A stretch of 60,000 nucleotides of DNA. Origin: Strigamia acuminata (lineage: Eukaryota > Arthropoda > Chilopoda > Geophilomorpha > Linotaeniidae). Location of the stretch: positions 7,938,001-7,998,000 of the forward strand of contig OX442316.1 of NCBI GenBank assembly GCA_949358305.1, given 5' to 3'. Shown in pieces: positions 20,701 through 35,800 of the stretch. The position numbers and the translations under genes are program-made. The notes beneath the pieces were generated by a model. It had not been told where the DNA came from. It made no database searches and saw only the letters and a program-made list of their open reading frames with translations. Position 1 is the first letter of the stretch. Every line of letters begins with the position of its first letter.

Positions 20701-20794
20701 TATATATTTTAAAAGAGCCTTCGTTTATTAATGACTTGCGGTCATTGATTGGTATTAATTACTTTAGTTGACGACTTTTCTTTGTGGTATTTAG
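14731..20794. other. Gene-poor stretch upstream of ci
   Basis: No supported coding region. Contains patches of higher GC (for example 15300-15560, 17020-17300 and 19300-19900) alternating with AT-rich DNA, and a short hairpin at 17041-17081 (GGCTGGCCAACCC pairing with GGGTTGGCCAAC). Candidate regulatory DNA or upstream introns of the ci transcription unit. Confidence 0.4.
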
Positions 20795-20894
20795 AGGATA
20801 TGCAGTCGTCTCGTGATGGCAACACAACCGACATTAAAACGAACGACAAACCAAGACGAGGAAGAAAGAGACAAGAAAAACGACAAACTGTCAG
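20795..20894 (+). CDS. Candidate 5' coding exon of ci
   Basis: A 100-bp open segment bounded by an acceptor (CTTTGTGGTATTTAG) and a donor (GTCAG|GTACTG). From ATG 20816 (G at -3 and +4) it reads MATQPTLKRTTNQDEEERDK and ends in phase 1, exactly the phase required by the first firm ci exon at 37170, and would give a 26-residue charged N-terminus. A second frame from ATG 20800 is also open but ends in phase 2 and would hit a stop after joining. Linking it to ci is inference; the intron would be 16 kb and the donor is not strong. Confidence 0.3.
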
Positions 20895-23800
20895 GTACTG
20901 TGTAATTGATGCTGTTTACTTTTTCCTATAAATTTGATGGCGACTAAAGAAAATGAATAATTCATAGAGAAAAAAAATATTTTCAAACCAGATTTAGTAG
21001 AATTTTAATTTTAATTTTGTACTTTAAGTGATGATTTTTTTCTTCTTCGTCGCTGCGTATTTGTCAATGCTTGTATGTCAAACCCCCGGAGTCGTGGCGC
21101 CGCATGGTGTTCATAGACAAATTAGATCCCAGGAGGGTCACTTGAACTCTTGAATCCTTCCTGTATAAACTATTTATTCAATTTTTGCCTAAGTGAAAAG
21201 GATACCTACAGTGAAAAGTAAATTAAATTTTTATTTATTTAAGTAAACAGAAGATAAAATAAAAACAATGGTTGGGCGGGGGTCTGTGAATATAAATGTA
21301 TTATTTGGTTTAGTAGCGGTTTCACATAATGTGTATGAGCAGCATATGTGCAGTCAGCTAGACATGTGATGGTCATTTGATACAGGCCTTGAGTGTATGT
21401 TTATGCTAGCTTATGCCTGTAAAAAAGTGTGAGGGGAAAGTTCGTTTTGTGGGAATTTTAAAATCTTTCAATTCATGTGCGCTCACAGTCAAAACCAAAA
21501 GAACTGCCATCTTTAAGCAGTTATGTTATTGCTTGAATGAACAATAAATTTTGTCATTCAGCATTATAAATTTCATGTCGCAGACACTATTTAACGTTTT
21601 TGTTTATGTGTTTCTATTCAGTAGTGATAAATTTGATAGATTCATTTGAATGTGTAGGCAATTTTTGCTCGTTTTGAAAACATTGAAAATTTTAACTCTT
21701 CTTAGAAGCGTCATTGCAGGTAGATAATTAAAGATTTCTGTGAATTTGCATGTTGGGGGATTAGGATGTGGGGTTATGTGAACTTAGACGTATATATCAT
21801 TTTATGAAGAATGCAGAATTCCTGATTTGTCAAGGTTGCTCAGATTCATGACTCTTTCGCGTTTTTTTTTTGTTTAATTTACAACGGCAGTTCAATTGCC
21901 GGCCCCTTGGTTGATGCACGCCCTTGATAGGCTGATTTAAAGGTGTGTGTGTGATGAGGGAGTAAGATGGTGAGAGGGCACAAGCTGAGCCCGAGGGGGG
22001 GTTGGGCATTTCTCATGTTACTCGCGACAAACTCTCAAGGATTGTGGAGCAAGCACTGCATCTGTCGGCAACAAACTTGAAACTTGTAAAAGCACTTGTG
22101 TTTGCTTTGGTTTAATTGAAGTGGAAACAAGGATTTTGCATTTAAGGGGAAATGTTTAAAAAAAAAAACAAAAAAAGCCAATTAAAAAAATTACAATCGA
22201 TGCTTTTTTCTTTATAAAACAAAAGAAAAAAATGTTATGTTGTTTCTTTAGTTTTCCCCACCGTTATAAAAAGATTGCAAGACGCCATTACCCTCATTAA
22301 ATGCCGGCCAACTCGAAATGCTGATTAATTATTACCATTAACTGCATGTCAAGTTGCCAGCGCTGTTACCTCAAGCTGAGACAATTCTGGCACAACTGTA
22401 TATCAGTGGTAAAATATTTAATGGCAACCATTTCTGGTTGCCTAATGAGCACCCACCAACATCAAGGCCTCCAACTTGACGACAGACTGCGTGCTGGGCA
22501 GACGAAATATAACATCTTGGCCCATGCTTTCTGCGATATAAATACACTTTGTAGGATGAAAGTTTGCACACCACCCTCTGAGAAAATATGGCCACCAACT
22601 ATCCTTTTGCAAGGGACGGAAACTGTTGAGCCGTCAGTTGTTGAGACCAGATGTTCATTAGAAATGTGCAAATTTTTAAAAGAAAAAAAAATATATTTCT
22701 TTTTAGTATATTCTGTATTGAATTTTATACTACGGATCGGAATGTTTTCATTCCTAAATGCTACGGAATCAATAACCATCTCAGATTTTACTGTAAGCAG
22801 ATCATGTGACTAGTTTTGTTTAAGGTCCTTTTCGAGTTCTTGACATTTAACCTTGTACTGTTAGGCGTAGCTGATGAATCATTTTCAGCACATAAGAAAA
22901 ACAACACTCAATAAATAACATTCGATTTTTAAAAAATTGAAATTATTTGACATCATGATTTGAGTAATGGTTTTTAAATTTGGAAATAGGACTGAGGCGC
23001 GCCAAACAATTTGTTTAAATAAATCCCTTTCTCAATCTCCCATTAATAAATAAACGTCTAAACTGAATGGATGAATGTGCAGCTGTTGTTGCAGTGACAT
23101 TTGCTTTCAAAGACAATTGCTTGTCTAATTCAAAGTCGGATATGTTAAGTCGAATAATTCATGGTTTTCAGTGTCTATGATATGATAAACTGTCATTAAA
23201 GAGGGTTTGAAACTTCCCTTTGTTCGTGGATGATGAACTTTTTTGTGTATACTTCCGTGAAGGAATTACAAGAACCAAATGAGGCTGTCAAAAGACGTTT
23301 GTCTCTTTTCATTTGCGTTTATTTGATGCCGCGTGTTTTCCTCCTTGTCTTGTCTGAATTTTTGAAAGAAAAAAAATAGTATGAAATTTATAGAAGAGGG
23401 TTGTGGCGAAGCATGCAGGAAATATTGAATTCTGTTTGTGAAATATGATACGAATGACACGACATTTCGCAGTTATCATATCAGAACCGCGATTCATGAA
23501 AACAGGTGTTTGGCTCACGAAAAGTGGATACGAGGTGAAGCGTTATTTAAGTAGCGATTTGTTTATGGCAAATGCTCAACATTTGAGTTCATCGCAGATG
23601 AAAATAGAAACGATCAATCATTTAATAGCGTTGTCATTCATTCTGCTACATCATTCATCACTTTAATTTTTTTTTTTAGAAATTCTATTTATTTTCTGTG
23701 AAATAAATGCTAGAGCAAATTCCGTTTTTTAATTTGTTTTTTTCATTAAAGGTGTGAAAAATAATTTTTTTTAAAACCAATTTTTATTGTCTAATTAGAA

Positions 23801-26800
23801 ACGTTGAATAAAACGGAATTTATTTGCATGCATCTTTTCACATTTGAAAAAGATAAGACAGATTTTATGTGTCAGCCGCCATCATCGCGTCAGTTTAGTG
23901 TAGGTTTTATTTTTGACAGCAATCTGGTGCCGTGAAATCTTGTTTTGGGAAGCAGCAACTTTTCGCTTGGATGCTTCTCTCTCATGTTTTCTGACTGGCA
24001 TCGAGCCAAAAGTACAAGTTACAAGCCGCACATTTGTCTACCAGAATTTTTCTTTGACTCATCCGACCCTCACTCCTTGCAAAAATCCATATAGTTTTAG
24101 CCTGACAATTCACACTGTACAGCCCCCCACTTGGCTTTAAGGTGAGTCTGCGCCCTGTATTTCTAGTAGAGTCTGTTAGAGGACACTTTTCATGTCCCCC
24201 TCGCAACTTATCATCGTCTCCCTCAGGAACATGTCCGGTGTCGTGAGCTAGCAACAACTATCTGGAATTTTTTCCTGTAGTTGCAGAAAATGAAGCAGAA
24301 CTTTCGTTACGACGATCATATTTTATTTTTTCCGCATTCCTTGGACGAGTATGTGGTTGATGGAAGTGTAGGGGAGAGTGAAGTTGAAACAAAACTGCAT
24401 TATTCATACATTTCACTCGTGTGGGTATACACAATTGACGAATCATATTAGAGTTTCTGCTTTTTAAATTCGATATAGGTGCGTTCAATCTTATCGCTGG
24501 CGGATATGGCATTATTTTACGGCATTCCCTGCATAAGGAACTAGTCAACACACTTCAATGCATCTATGCCTAAAAGGAATTCTATTCAAGCTTTAGTTTT
24601 AATCGATAACAAAGTTTGCGCTTCTAAAAGAGACTAAAAGAGACGCAGTTTGTCGTCGGTTTACCTCGATAAGCGGCTTAACTGGGAGATTTTCTGCTCT
24701 AATAACACACACAAGATAGGCCCATTTCACGCGCTCTGTTCGGAAAGTATAGACCATACTGGGGCGTGAGCCGGAATTTTAGTACGGTCTTTGAATTGCG
24801 TCTATATCCACTCAATTCTGCGACGTTATATAAACACACATCTGGCGTTTTTGTTTGGGATGAGTGAACGGAAATAGAAATGAATGAAAAAAGGGATATA
24901 GGGTTCAAAAATACCGTGTTTTCTTTTTTTTTAATTATGTAAATTAATCAAGTTGTAAAATATTTGAAATGGATTTGAAAACCGAATAATTTTTTCACTT
25001 TTTAAAAAAAAAATTATTTTTATACAGCGCGTGGATTATGTGAAACATCAACTAAAAATGTTAGAAAGAATATCGGATTAGGTTCTAGAGTAATGTGATC
25101 CGAATCGGGACCCGTGTGGTGTCTCTTGCTAGCCAGATGGCAACCGTGTCCTGTTGACAGCCTAACATGGCAGCCGTGTCTATCAGATTTGCACAGGTCA
25201 AGTAGTGCAGGGGTTGGTAGAGAGAGTGAAAGCCAAGGCCCATTCCTTGTCATGACCCTGCCTTCCTACCTGCCAATGGATAACTCAACAGAAGGATTTA
25301 TGGTGATGGAGAAGAGGTAACAGGGGGCCGATTTTAACCCTTACCACAAACCATGCTGCTAAGTGGCCTTTGTGGGACACTTTTACCCATGTGAATTTCG
25401 CAGCGGTTACGTGAGCAACAACAAGATTGCAACGTGGAACCGCAAAAATAAAAATCCAGCACAAAAATGACAAATTGAATCGCTCTTTTACTTGTGGTTT
25501 GCATTCGCCGCGGTCTCTTCTGCCCTCCCTTAAGCTTATTGAGAAGAATTTTATCTGTGACCGCGGAAGGAAGGCCACTGCCTTGCATGCATGCATCAAA
25601 TACCCTGGACAAGGATGTCTTTGTTCTGCGCTTTCAACTTTCTTTCCTTTATGAAACGACTACGCTTTAAGGAATGGAGAAAAGGGACTGATGGGAATTA
25701 ATTTTCCTCGGTTATGGATGGAGAAATGACCCGTAAAGATCACCACAATTGTACGCTGTGATCGTTTAGCGTGAACCGCATACCAAACTTCTTTTTTTCT
25801 TTTATTATTGTGCACGCAAAGAGGTTTTAATTTGAGGGTTGAGATGAGTTTGTAAATGTGTGCGTTCTGCATCTCGTCACAGTGTGGGTTGAGCGTTGAG
25901 CGGTGTAGAAAAAAGAGAGCATTTTGGTTAGTCTTTGGTTTAATCTAGAGGTTGAATGACAGAAAGCAGAAAGGCATGAGTTAACTTGAACTTGTCTTTT
26001 ATTAAATTGATTGATTAACAGATGAATGGAGTAGATATCATCTTGCACCGTACTCAAACTTGATTCTGTGTAATGTAAGTGAAGTGTGATAGTCTCTGAC
26101 AATAGAGCTGAATGAAGGCCAGAGGTGAAATTCGAGCAGTTGTGCATATGACGAATCCCTTTGCAATTCTTTACATGCATAGCCACAGCTGCCGGTCTAG
26201 CGTTGATGTGCTGACAGACGGCGCCAGCAGTCAGTGGCTTCTTTGGCCTGTTCTCTTTGTGCCGCAATTCGATCTATATCCCCCCTTCTTTCTCCCTCCT
26301 TCCATTCCATTCACAAACGCAGTCATTGAATATTGTCGTGCCTTAAACCAGCTTGTTTTACATGTGTACCTTCTTTCAATTTAAGCTTGATGATGATGCT
26401 TCGAATGTTGGTCCATTTTTTTTTTACGCATTAACTGTTGGATTTACATTCAGAAGTACTTCTGGAAGAGAATATCAAATAACTGAATCTAACAACAGGA
26501 ATTGAAACTTTTTTTTCGTTTACAAATTTGTGGGGATGAAAACGTAATGGAAAATTAGAAAAATAATATTTAATAATATTTAATATTTAATTTTATTTTT
26601 TTAAATTGAATTTCTGATGATTAATATGTCACGACGCTATTCAGTAAGAAGTAATTCATATATTGTTACTGAGGGGCGCGACTGGGCACAACAAATATGG
26701 CGTCGTTTATTGCAAGTTCGACTCAAAATCCGGCGATTAAAAGTTTCTTAAAATGGGAATTTTCAATCAGATGACGAAAACTGTGCTTCCAGGAACTCAT

Positions 26801-29800
26801 AAGTTCGATGAAAAGGCGATTGGTACTGGTTCTTATTTATGTGTAATGTGTAGGTACCTAATTTAGCGTGAAATGTTTTTTACAGAGTGTATGTTAATTG
26901 TTGCGTTTACCCATAGAAAGTTCCCGCTCTATATGGAGATATTCGCTCCATTCTCAGCGATGGGTGGAGTTATGATCTTATCTAGTCAGGTGCACAGTAG
27001 ACCCTCGGAAATAAATCAGGTGTAAAAAAGAAAGAGAAAAAAGGTAAATTCGTATACAGCAAATTTTATAAAATATATTTCCAAACTTTTGTTACAATTT
27101 ATGGGCGAAACATCAAAGTTAATTATTAGTTGGCTCATTATGAATGAATTATCTTTTGGATACGGTCATTAGTCATCCATTTATATGTCTATCTTGGTTT
27201 TCTAATAACTATATCGTCACGGAAGAAGAGTAATTAAATTTTTCTACTTTATCGTCTTTATCTTAGTCATGCTTACACGTGAGAAATAAGATGGATGATA
27301 AATCAGATTGCAAACCAATTACGGCTTTTCTGACCACCATTGTCAAACATTAATTGATTCTTTTTCACATCGAACCAACTAATAATTAAAAAAAAAATAA
27401 GTGAGAAAAAAAATATGTGAAAAAAAAAGCAAAAAAAAAAAAAGCAAAAGCAACTTCCATTTGTGGAGGTTCATGAATTAGGAAGGGCGTCTTTGGAAGG
27501 AATTCGGCACTAATGCCATTGACATCTCTTTTGGACATCACATAAAAAAGGGAGCGCACATGGAAAGAGAATGAGGATGGCGAACAAGGGGTGGGCGCGT
27601 TTTCGGGCTAAGGGAACAACTTAAGTTGCCCCTTAGTGGAAATTATCCAGTGCAATTTATGAAGGAAGGCGATCAGTGCCGCTAAGAAAGGAGTCCCATC
27701 AGCACCTGGCCCCCTTATAACTCCTGTTGGTGAAAAATTGGCGCCGCAAAATTGAGTCGTTTTGCGTCTCACGTAGCTGAAAGTGTTGCCAGGTGTTGAA
27801 GCATAAATCTCGTTTGTGTGCCGCGGAACGAATTCGGCTCTCTCGACTGTGCAACTTCTTAGTTCGAACGCTAGATGACTCGCTGTCCTTCTTTCAGTGA
27901 CGGATGGCGGTGTGTCGGGCTCCGTCTTGTGTCGTCGGGGGGTCGGCTTTTGTCCAGAGGAGAAACCAGTAAATCACAAACCTTGCGAAAGAGGGTGCGC
28001 CAAAATTAGCCGAGCGGCCACGGCGATTCACAGGCCACTGGCCACTTTTCTCCTCCCCTCTTCACCGTCTTTCCCTTCAGTGGCCAGGTAGTTCATTAGC
28101 AAGATTGGTGTGGTATGGACAGGAAGAAAGGGGTGCGGATTTTGGGGACGGCCAAAGGAATGCTTTTTTCCCACTACCTGAGATGAATAGCCGTGGAAAG
28201 GTGACAATTCTAAGACTAACAAGCATGTCCCTTTAAGCCAACGTTGAAAAGTGATGAGGTCAGCCTCATCTGACGGATGCTATGGACGTTAATGAGCCAC
28301 TGCTAATTTCTTGGCGTGAGACATAGCTGGGAGGAAGGGCCCGTGAAAGTTATTACGTTCTTGTGTCCACCTATGGAGAGAGAATGGTCCAGCTGGGGCT
28401 AGTAAGAGGTTTTCTCTTGTGCGTTTGCTCTGATCCCCCTTATCCGGAGGATGTGCTTATTTGGGTTGTTTGTGGACATAAAGAAGTTCTTTATTCCGCT
28501 CAACTTCCTGTGAAGATGCGCGGATTATGGCCCCCATTTCGAATTTAAGCTGCTTGCTTACATATTAGTGGTTTCCGCTTTTTAGACAAATTAAACGTTT
28601 AAGAGGGAACGATTTGTGTTTGCACAACGTTTAAAAAGTCCAGTTGTAGTGTCGTTGTTATACGTTAGGTAATTTGTTAAAGACTGCATTTGAAAATCAA
28701 ATTTAACTTGGGTTTTATTTTACAATCTACAAGGATTTTGAAATGCATTGGGTTTTGCGAGAATGCATTTTATAATACATTTTTGCGCGCTATTGGTTTG
28801 CAAATTTTGTAAAATGTGTTATGAAATGCTTTTATTTGTCAAATATGAATACATTTTCAAATGCGTTTTGTTAAATTGAATTATGAAATGCATTTAATGT
28901 ATAAATAGTGTACTTAATTCTGCGAAATGCTATACATTTTGGTACGCATTAAGTTAATTAAGCAAAAAGCAATATATTGTCATTAAAAATATTGAAAAAC
29001 AATATATTAAATATATTTTTGAACCATATGGGACGGTTTTGGGAGCCAAAAGCTATAAATATCAATTTATGGTTGTTTTATCTTGGCATTGGTCTTAGAT
29101 TTAGTAAGTTTGATTTGAGATTTGCTAAATACAATCTTTTGTTCGTTATTTTCGTCAATTTCAAACATATTTAACACGAGCAACATTTTTAGAATTTTAT
29201 TTTCTTGAGCTGACTGGTCGACCAAGATCATTTTGAAGATCGAGAGCCATTTTGAAAGTTGAATTTCAAAAAACAATTCCAAGAAATAAGTGACAATAAA
29301 CAAATTGTTACACTATTTTTCACAGACAAATTCGACAGACTTTACACGTATTATAAACACTCCCAGTTTTTACAAAAAAAAAATTTCCTAAGAGAAGAGA
29401 TTATTTCTGTAAAAAAGAAAATCTAAAAAAAAAAAAATTGGGTGGGCCTATTCAATTTTTTTTTCAATAGAAATTTTTTTGTGGTTTGATGAGTGACACC
29501 TTTTCTTGGATTTGTTGTCAGCTATTGAAGCCACATCATTTTGGTGGTCGACCTAGGAGGAGTCTAACTGGTAGGCCTGCCTCAACACCTTGTGCATTCG
29601 TGCCTAGTGGCTAAGTCCGCCATCACAAAAACCTAAAAATCCTCTTAAGTCACTAAACAATACCAAAAAAAAAAAACTAATAATAATAATAATGAAAAAA
29701 AAAATTTTCTACATAATTTTTACCACCCGCCGTGATGAATTTATTTCGTTCTATTTTCTGTCATTCAAAACACAGCTCAAGGACATGTAAAATCAAATGA

Positions 29801-32800
29801 CTTGAAAATTGCAGACATTTGGAATTTTTTTTTTATCTCCCTCAGATTTCTTTTTTCCTACGAGTGTCTGCCTCCCTTTTTTCTTCCTCCAGCATTGAGA
29901 GACTTGTGTTGGAGCAAAATATAGACATCAAACTTGTGTTATGCAGACGCGGACAGCAGCAAGCGAAGTGCAGCAGAAGAAAAACGGGTTTTTGTGGAGG
30001 TTCGTTCCGAGTGAAGAAATTTATTAGCATATCTGTCGGGTTTCCAAGGCGACACACACATGTTGTCTATGGATGTGTCACATGCATTCAAGCCAAGTGT
30101 CTTTTTCTTGCCAGTTTGCTTTCCTTCACAGTCAACCCCACCAAGTTGCTTTCAGGTTGATTTGCCAGAAAAGTGTGAATGGACAAAAGCCGTAGACTAA
30201 GGATAATAAAAGGTCCACTGGCCGCGTACAGTTTACTTTGCTCCATTGAAAACTCCCAAAAGACCAATGGCTCGTTTTAGAAAGCGAACCGACCAAATCC
30301 TAAGAAAAGAAGATTGTTATTTTTTTATTTTTTTGTGTATTTTAAATTGATAAAGTATCTTAATTGGATATTATGAGGAGAAAATGAGGTTATGTAATGA
30401 GCGGCGCGGTTCTAATATCTTCATTTCACTTGTCAGAAGGGGAGAAAGATGTAGCGGGTCAAGGGTGAGGTGGTCGGGAGGGTGAATGTTGGAAAATTAT
30501 GGTTTGAAAGCGGGAGAGACGCTTATAAAGCCAACCTTAAGCTATGATGGAGGTCCATCTTCCATACTGAGAACGTGATAACGGATACAGTCAACTGCGC
30601 ACACTCCTGTAATCTGGCAAGTCTCGACCGGTAATGATTACCCGCAACTTGATTACTATCATCTCATTTGATACTGATGTCTCATTTTTAAAGAAAAGGG
30701 AAATGGAATGTTTTCTGCTTCAATATTTTCGTGTTTTTCGTGTCTGATTTCACATGTCATTATTCGTAATTGGGATGTTTTCAGTTGTATACCTGGAATG
30801 GAACAAAAAGGGAAATACGTCGGGAGGTTTTGTGGCTTTGGGAAAATTTATATTCGACGGTTTTTGTTCAATTTAATTGAGTTCAGCAATGAAATTAATT
30901 TAAATTTGGCTCATAAAATGGTGAAAGAAGTAAAAACTAGTACTTAATTGATATTAGAAAAGTTTATTAGGCCGTAAAGTTTAAATAAATACTTTTTTTT
31001 GGGGTTGAAATTTAAAAAATTAACGCATTAAGATGTATTCATGTTCGTAAGAGAAGTGATTAACGCCTCGTTAAAGATCATTTGAGTATGAAGCAGCCTT
31101 GTTATGCTCCTAAGGTATATCTATCCAACAAGGCTGATAATGGAGGAAATGGTTTGTTTTCAAGGTCGTTAAATGTTATTCGTGAGCAACATAATTTTCC
31201 ATCCCCTAAAAAAAAATGAAATTGATTTGTTAGTGTAAAATTGGCTTTCAGAAAACTTGTTTTAATTTTATATTTCCACTTTTTTTGCTGCTAAAACTTT
31301 TCAAAAGCCACCGAAATTGGATCGAGATTAAAATCATTCTCAAAAAGACATGTACGTAGATGAGTTACTCGATTGCCTCGGAAAAGCACGACAATTGACT
31401 AAATTAAATCCGTATCTGATGAAATATAATCTCCTATTGAATAATCTAATTGCTAAAACATTTTAACTTCACACTTTAAAAAAAAATCGACTTTGAATTT
31501 TTTTTTTTCCTTTCAGTTTTTTTAAAACGATGATTTAAGCTTTATTTTTTATTTTTTGTAACACAACTACTTCGGAATATTTAAAGTAGCGGTCAAGATT
31601 TATGGCGTCAACTTTTGCGATTATTGTGCACCCTCCACATCCATTACCTGAATGCAGAAAACGGAAATTTAATGGTTTGAAGGGGAGGAAAAAAGTGTTT
31701 GAATTGATAAAAACAAAGTGAAGTGTTCTGTTACACAATTTAGATAATATTACTCATTAAAAAAGAGGAAAAAAATGGTAATAACAAGAAAAAGAAGGAA
31801 AAAAAACCTCGAAAACTTGCGTGAGGTTATGAGTCCGGGTGGTCAATTTGGTTTTGTAGCTTCGGGATAAGGAAGGAGTGGCCAGTGGTGAAGGCGGTCA
31901 GGGCCGTGGCCAAGTGATGAAATCGTCGCTGGCAACGAGTAAATTCCACGCCGATTGTGGCGCTCCTGATTTACGGTGCTGCACCCTCTCCAGTGTCAGG
32001 CAGTCAAAGTTAAGGGGTCAGTTGAGACACAATCGTTGGGCGAAAAAAAAAAAAAAAACTCCCGCTGAGCGCTTTTTCTAATTGATCCGTCCTTATATAC
32101 ACACAAGAGATATACTTATGAGCATTGGGTAGAAGACAGGAAAAAAGAACGGAGGGGACTCCATTTGTTGTTGGTGGGGAGAATGATGGAGGTTGGAATG
32201 AGGGAACCGTTCTCATTGGCTGGTTGGTTGCGGGCACCGGCACTAGAGGGTCCCCGCCTCCCTGTGCTGATTGAGTCCCAAGTAGTATGGGTCTGTGAGG
32301 CGCACGTTGTCTAAGAACAAGCGTCTATCCAAGTGGAGGTGGAGACTAAAACCCCCCTTGCTTTCTCAGCCACCTACGAGTTTAGGACCCCCATCCTACG
32401 TTTCAACACGAGCATATACGGCCACACATTGCCACTTAACTATGTGTGGTGCGGCCACCCTGCTCCGACACTCTCGGAGGATTATTTCTGCCTGAAAACT
32501 TGGAAGATGGAGCAATTTTTGTGTGATTTTTTTGATATAGTGAATGTGTGATTTTGCGACGAGCAATTTGACTGAAATTTAAGGTGTCGCTGAATTGGAA
32601 GGTAAGCTTTTTGTTTTGAATTATATTTGTTTTTATTAATTTTCTTATTTTTTAACCGTTTAACTTGTGGGGAGTTGGAATTCAATTATTTTTCCGTGTT
32701 TTTTTAAAAACAAAAGAAAAAATTAAATTAAAAAAAGTTGGGTAAAAAGCGAAGTTATGCCTGCGTTACTACACATGGTGTCGAGTTAAGGAGGAGCGAG

Positions 32801-35800
32801 AAATGAGCTCGTCAAGTCAGTTTCACACTTGGTCTTCACAAATTGCCACCATCTGGATGAGCGTTGACTGTTGCTAAGAAGTGGCTGATTTATTTGGCAG
32901 ACGGAGTTCGCTAATGAACTTCATCAGCTTTAAAGCGCGTTTAGGGTTTTGCCCCGTACCGAAAGTGCATTCCATTTAGATTTAATTATTTTTTTCTTTT
33001 TATTACACAGTAATGTGATGTGTGGTAATTTTTGTGTCTGGTTTACACATCGATTTCCATACCGATGGGTTGAATTGGCACAAAGTAGGCTACCCATGCG
33101 AGAGACAAAGTGCATTGAAGCATGTTGCTTGACCTGATGGGAAATTCAGAGCCCGTTAGGTGTGAATCCTGTATTTACGTTTCAGAAAGATACTGTTTAA
33201 GAAGAGGCTTCCTTTGAAATTTGACTCCTGTTAGTGGTAAAGTGGGGGAGCTAGAAATCCCTCTTTCCCATACAAAATCTCATGTATACAGTCGCTTTAA
33301 TGATACCCCTACAACCCTTGTTTGAAAACTAATAGTGTAGAAACACTTAAATTCGCCAATAGAATTCGGCGTCTTTGTGTTTATTTGGACAACTTACTTC
33401 AATGTGCAACTGTAATTTGGATCTTCAATGACCCATAAAAAAAATATATTTTTTTTTTTACAAGTCAAACCTTGTGTAGTAAAGATGTGTACAGGTTGAA
33501 TTGGGTTTACGGCATTGGCCGGTGCTGTAATACGATAAAACGATATTTGTATGGTTGTTTAATGGAGAGGGAGAAACGCGAAACGAAAATGTGCAATTGA
33601 GTTTTAAATGAAAAAAGAAAATCTAACCCATTGTGGTCGGGTTTAGCGAGGGATTGTCATTGGCAAACCCCGAATCACTCGTGCTTGAGTGCCGACCAAA
33701 GAAGTTGAGCCGCGAAGGGGATCCGAGTTGCACCTCCCGGCTGAGCCGATTGCTTTCCCCGCAGCTGCACAAAGCGTGGCTGTTGGGAACTGCAAACCGC
33801 TGTGACGGCTGGCGCCCGGTGCCCCGGAATTAATCTGCTCCGTTGGTCAGCTTTGTCAAACTGAGTGTAGTGGGGCTCATTTGGAGGATTTTTCATGTAA
33901 ACCTCCCCACATATATAGACATTGACTAACCACCACCGCACTCGTCGCCGCCACTTTTGTAAGGGTGATCTCGAGTACCACCAGTCAGTCTCGGATCTAA
34001 AAAGAACTAAACAAGAAGTAAAAAAAAAAGTTGGAGTGTAAAGAAACGAGCAGGTGTGAGAAAATTCGATAGGCGCGGGTTTTCAAACAACGATTTTCAC
34101 CTGGATAGACTGAAATTTAGCTGTTTATGCAACACCTAGGCGAGTGTAGACGTTTTAATGTGTTAAAATGAAGTAAAAGGTGCATGTATTGCTCAAAAAC
34201 AACCAAACTGTGGGATGCCAAGTAATCCAGCCGTGCAAACTGGTAAGCAAATGCAAACAACAAGCTGACTTTAAGCCCTTTTCTTCTAATTGAAATATCG
34301 GAAGTGGAATCTTGTGAAAGGTTTTTGGGTGAAATTTCTTTTGATAGCTTAGGATGTTTCGGCTAAACAATAGCGAGGCGGTTTTTCTTTTCAGTATTTT
34401 TGATGTGGGATTTTTTTTTCACGCCGGGCGATTAGTGGTAAGTGGCAAAGGTACTGACAAAAACAAGGGTGGTTCTTGTCCATCTTAGTATGTGGTCTCT
34501 TGAGTCGTCCAGGGCCGTTGACCAGAAGGATCTATTGTGCCCCTTTCTTTTCCTGCAAGTCATATAATTTAAGGATTAGGGGTTGTTATTTTTCCTGTTC
34601 ACTTGGTTCCAAGTACGGAGGGATCTTGTTTCCTCTATGCACAACTCGGCGCTTCTTTTCGTATTTTCCGCATGAAAAACAAGGGAAACTGTCAACTCAA
34701 AGAGCCCAAAAATAGAATGGATGAAATTAGGGAAGCGAACGGAACTGGGATACGAAAACAAGGGTTGAGAAGTTTGAGAGATGTGTAAAATTAACATACG
34801 TGGGAACAGGGGAGTTTTTCTTATAATTTTATTGCGGCTTTCTCACCTTTTGCTTGCCTTTGAATTTGCAAACGCACCAGCTAGACCCTTCTCCTTTTTA
34901 CACTCAATAGATAAGCAATTAAAAAGGCTGTAAAATGTTCACAGTCCCAGCGGCAGCTCCCGAGACGGATTCGGCAAAAAGACGATGACACCTGTCGGCT
35001 TTTGGCCACTTCAGTCGACCAGGGAAGAATTATACAGCTGCCGTAAAAAAAGTATTGCCTAGGTGGAATTTATTTTATGGGTCCATAGAGTTGGATGCTC
35101 GAGGTGGGAAATGAGAGAAGAGGGGGTGAAGGCAGGGGTTGTCGAAAGCTTAGGGCCATACACGTGCACAGGGTACAGCGTGGCGGATGTTGTGATATTT
35201 AGGGAGGTGAGCGTGAAACCCGAAGCGTGAGACTGACCAGGTCTTGTGACAAGTGGAATGTCAGTTGGGAAATGTGTGACCGTTGGCTGGAGTCAAGTGT
35301 GATTCCACGGCTATCAAAATGTGTGGTCAGGTTGTCCGTTTCGACAGATATCTCTTTTGGGTTCCTCTTGATCTACTAGACAAATTGTTGAAGGAAAAAG
35401 GAGTTTTTTTTTTTTTTTTTTTGGAAATTATTTTTGAAAAATTCAATTTATTTATTTATTATTTTTAGATTTTTGTGTTTTTTGTGTTTTTTGTGTTTTT
35501 TTTTTAAATTTTGTTTATATGGGTGCCATCTTTTGCTGGTGGTTTAAAGCTTGATTTTTGTTTTTATTTTTTTGGTTTGAAAGTCGAGGTTATATGCGTA
35601 TTTGAGACTCTTGGGCATGTGGTAATAACTTTATTCTGTGTTCACTTTCTGCCTAATTGTAGTAATTTAGTTCAATCAGGTCGGCATTTGAGGGCTGATA
35701 ATTTATGACTTGAAGCTTTTCATATAGAAACCTACCTCTGCCGACTTGAACATCTTAATCATCTGGTCCGCAGACAAATTTAAGCAAAAATAGAAGGAAA

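Noticed and set aside
20800-20931. Open frame MQSSRDGNTT as N-terminus of ci
   Set aside because: Ends in phase 2 and runs into a stop when joined to 37170; the frame from ATG 20816 fits instead.
22346-22813. 155-aa plus-strand ORF
   Set aside because: No family motifs, low-complexity end, overlapping ORFs on both strands; looks like chance in a GC-richer patch.
25114-25320. Open segment ending in a GTAACA donor-like site
   Set aside because: Its phase 2 end fits no known exon and the sequence has no recognisable motif.
25827-26267. 146-aa minus-strand ORF
   Set aside because: Composition (His/Ser/Thr/Cys mix) and lack of motifs suggest non-coding DNA.
32333-32551. 72-aa ORF in a GC-richer patch
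   Set aside because: Two overlapping frames are equally open, no splice borders or homology recognised.
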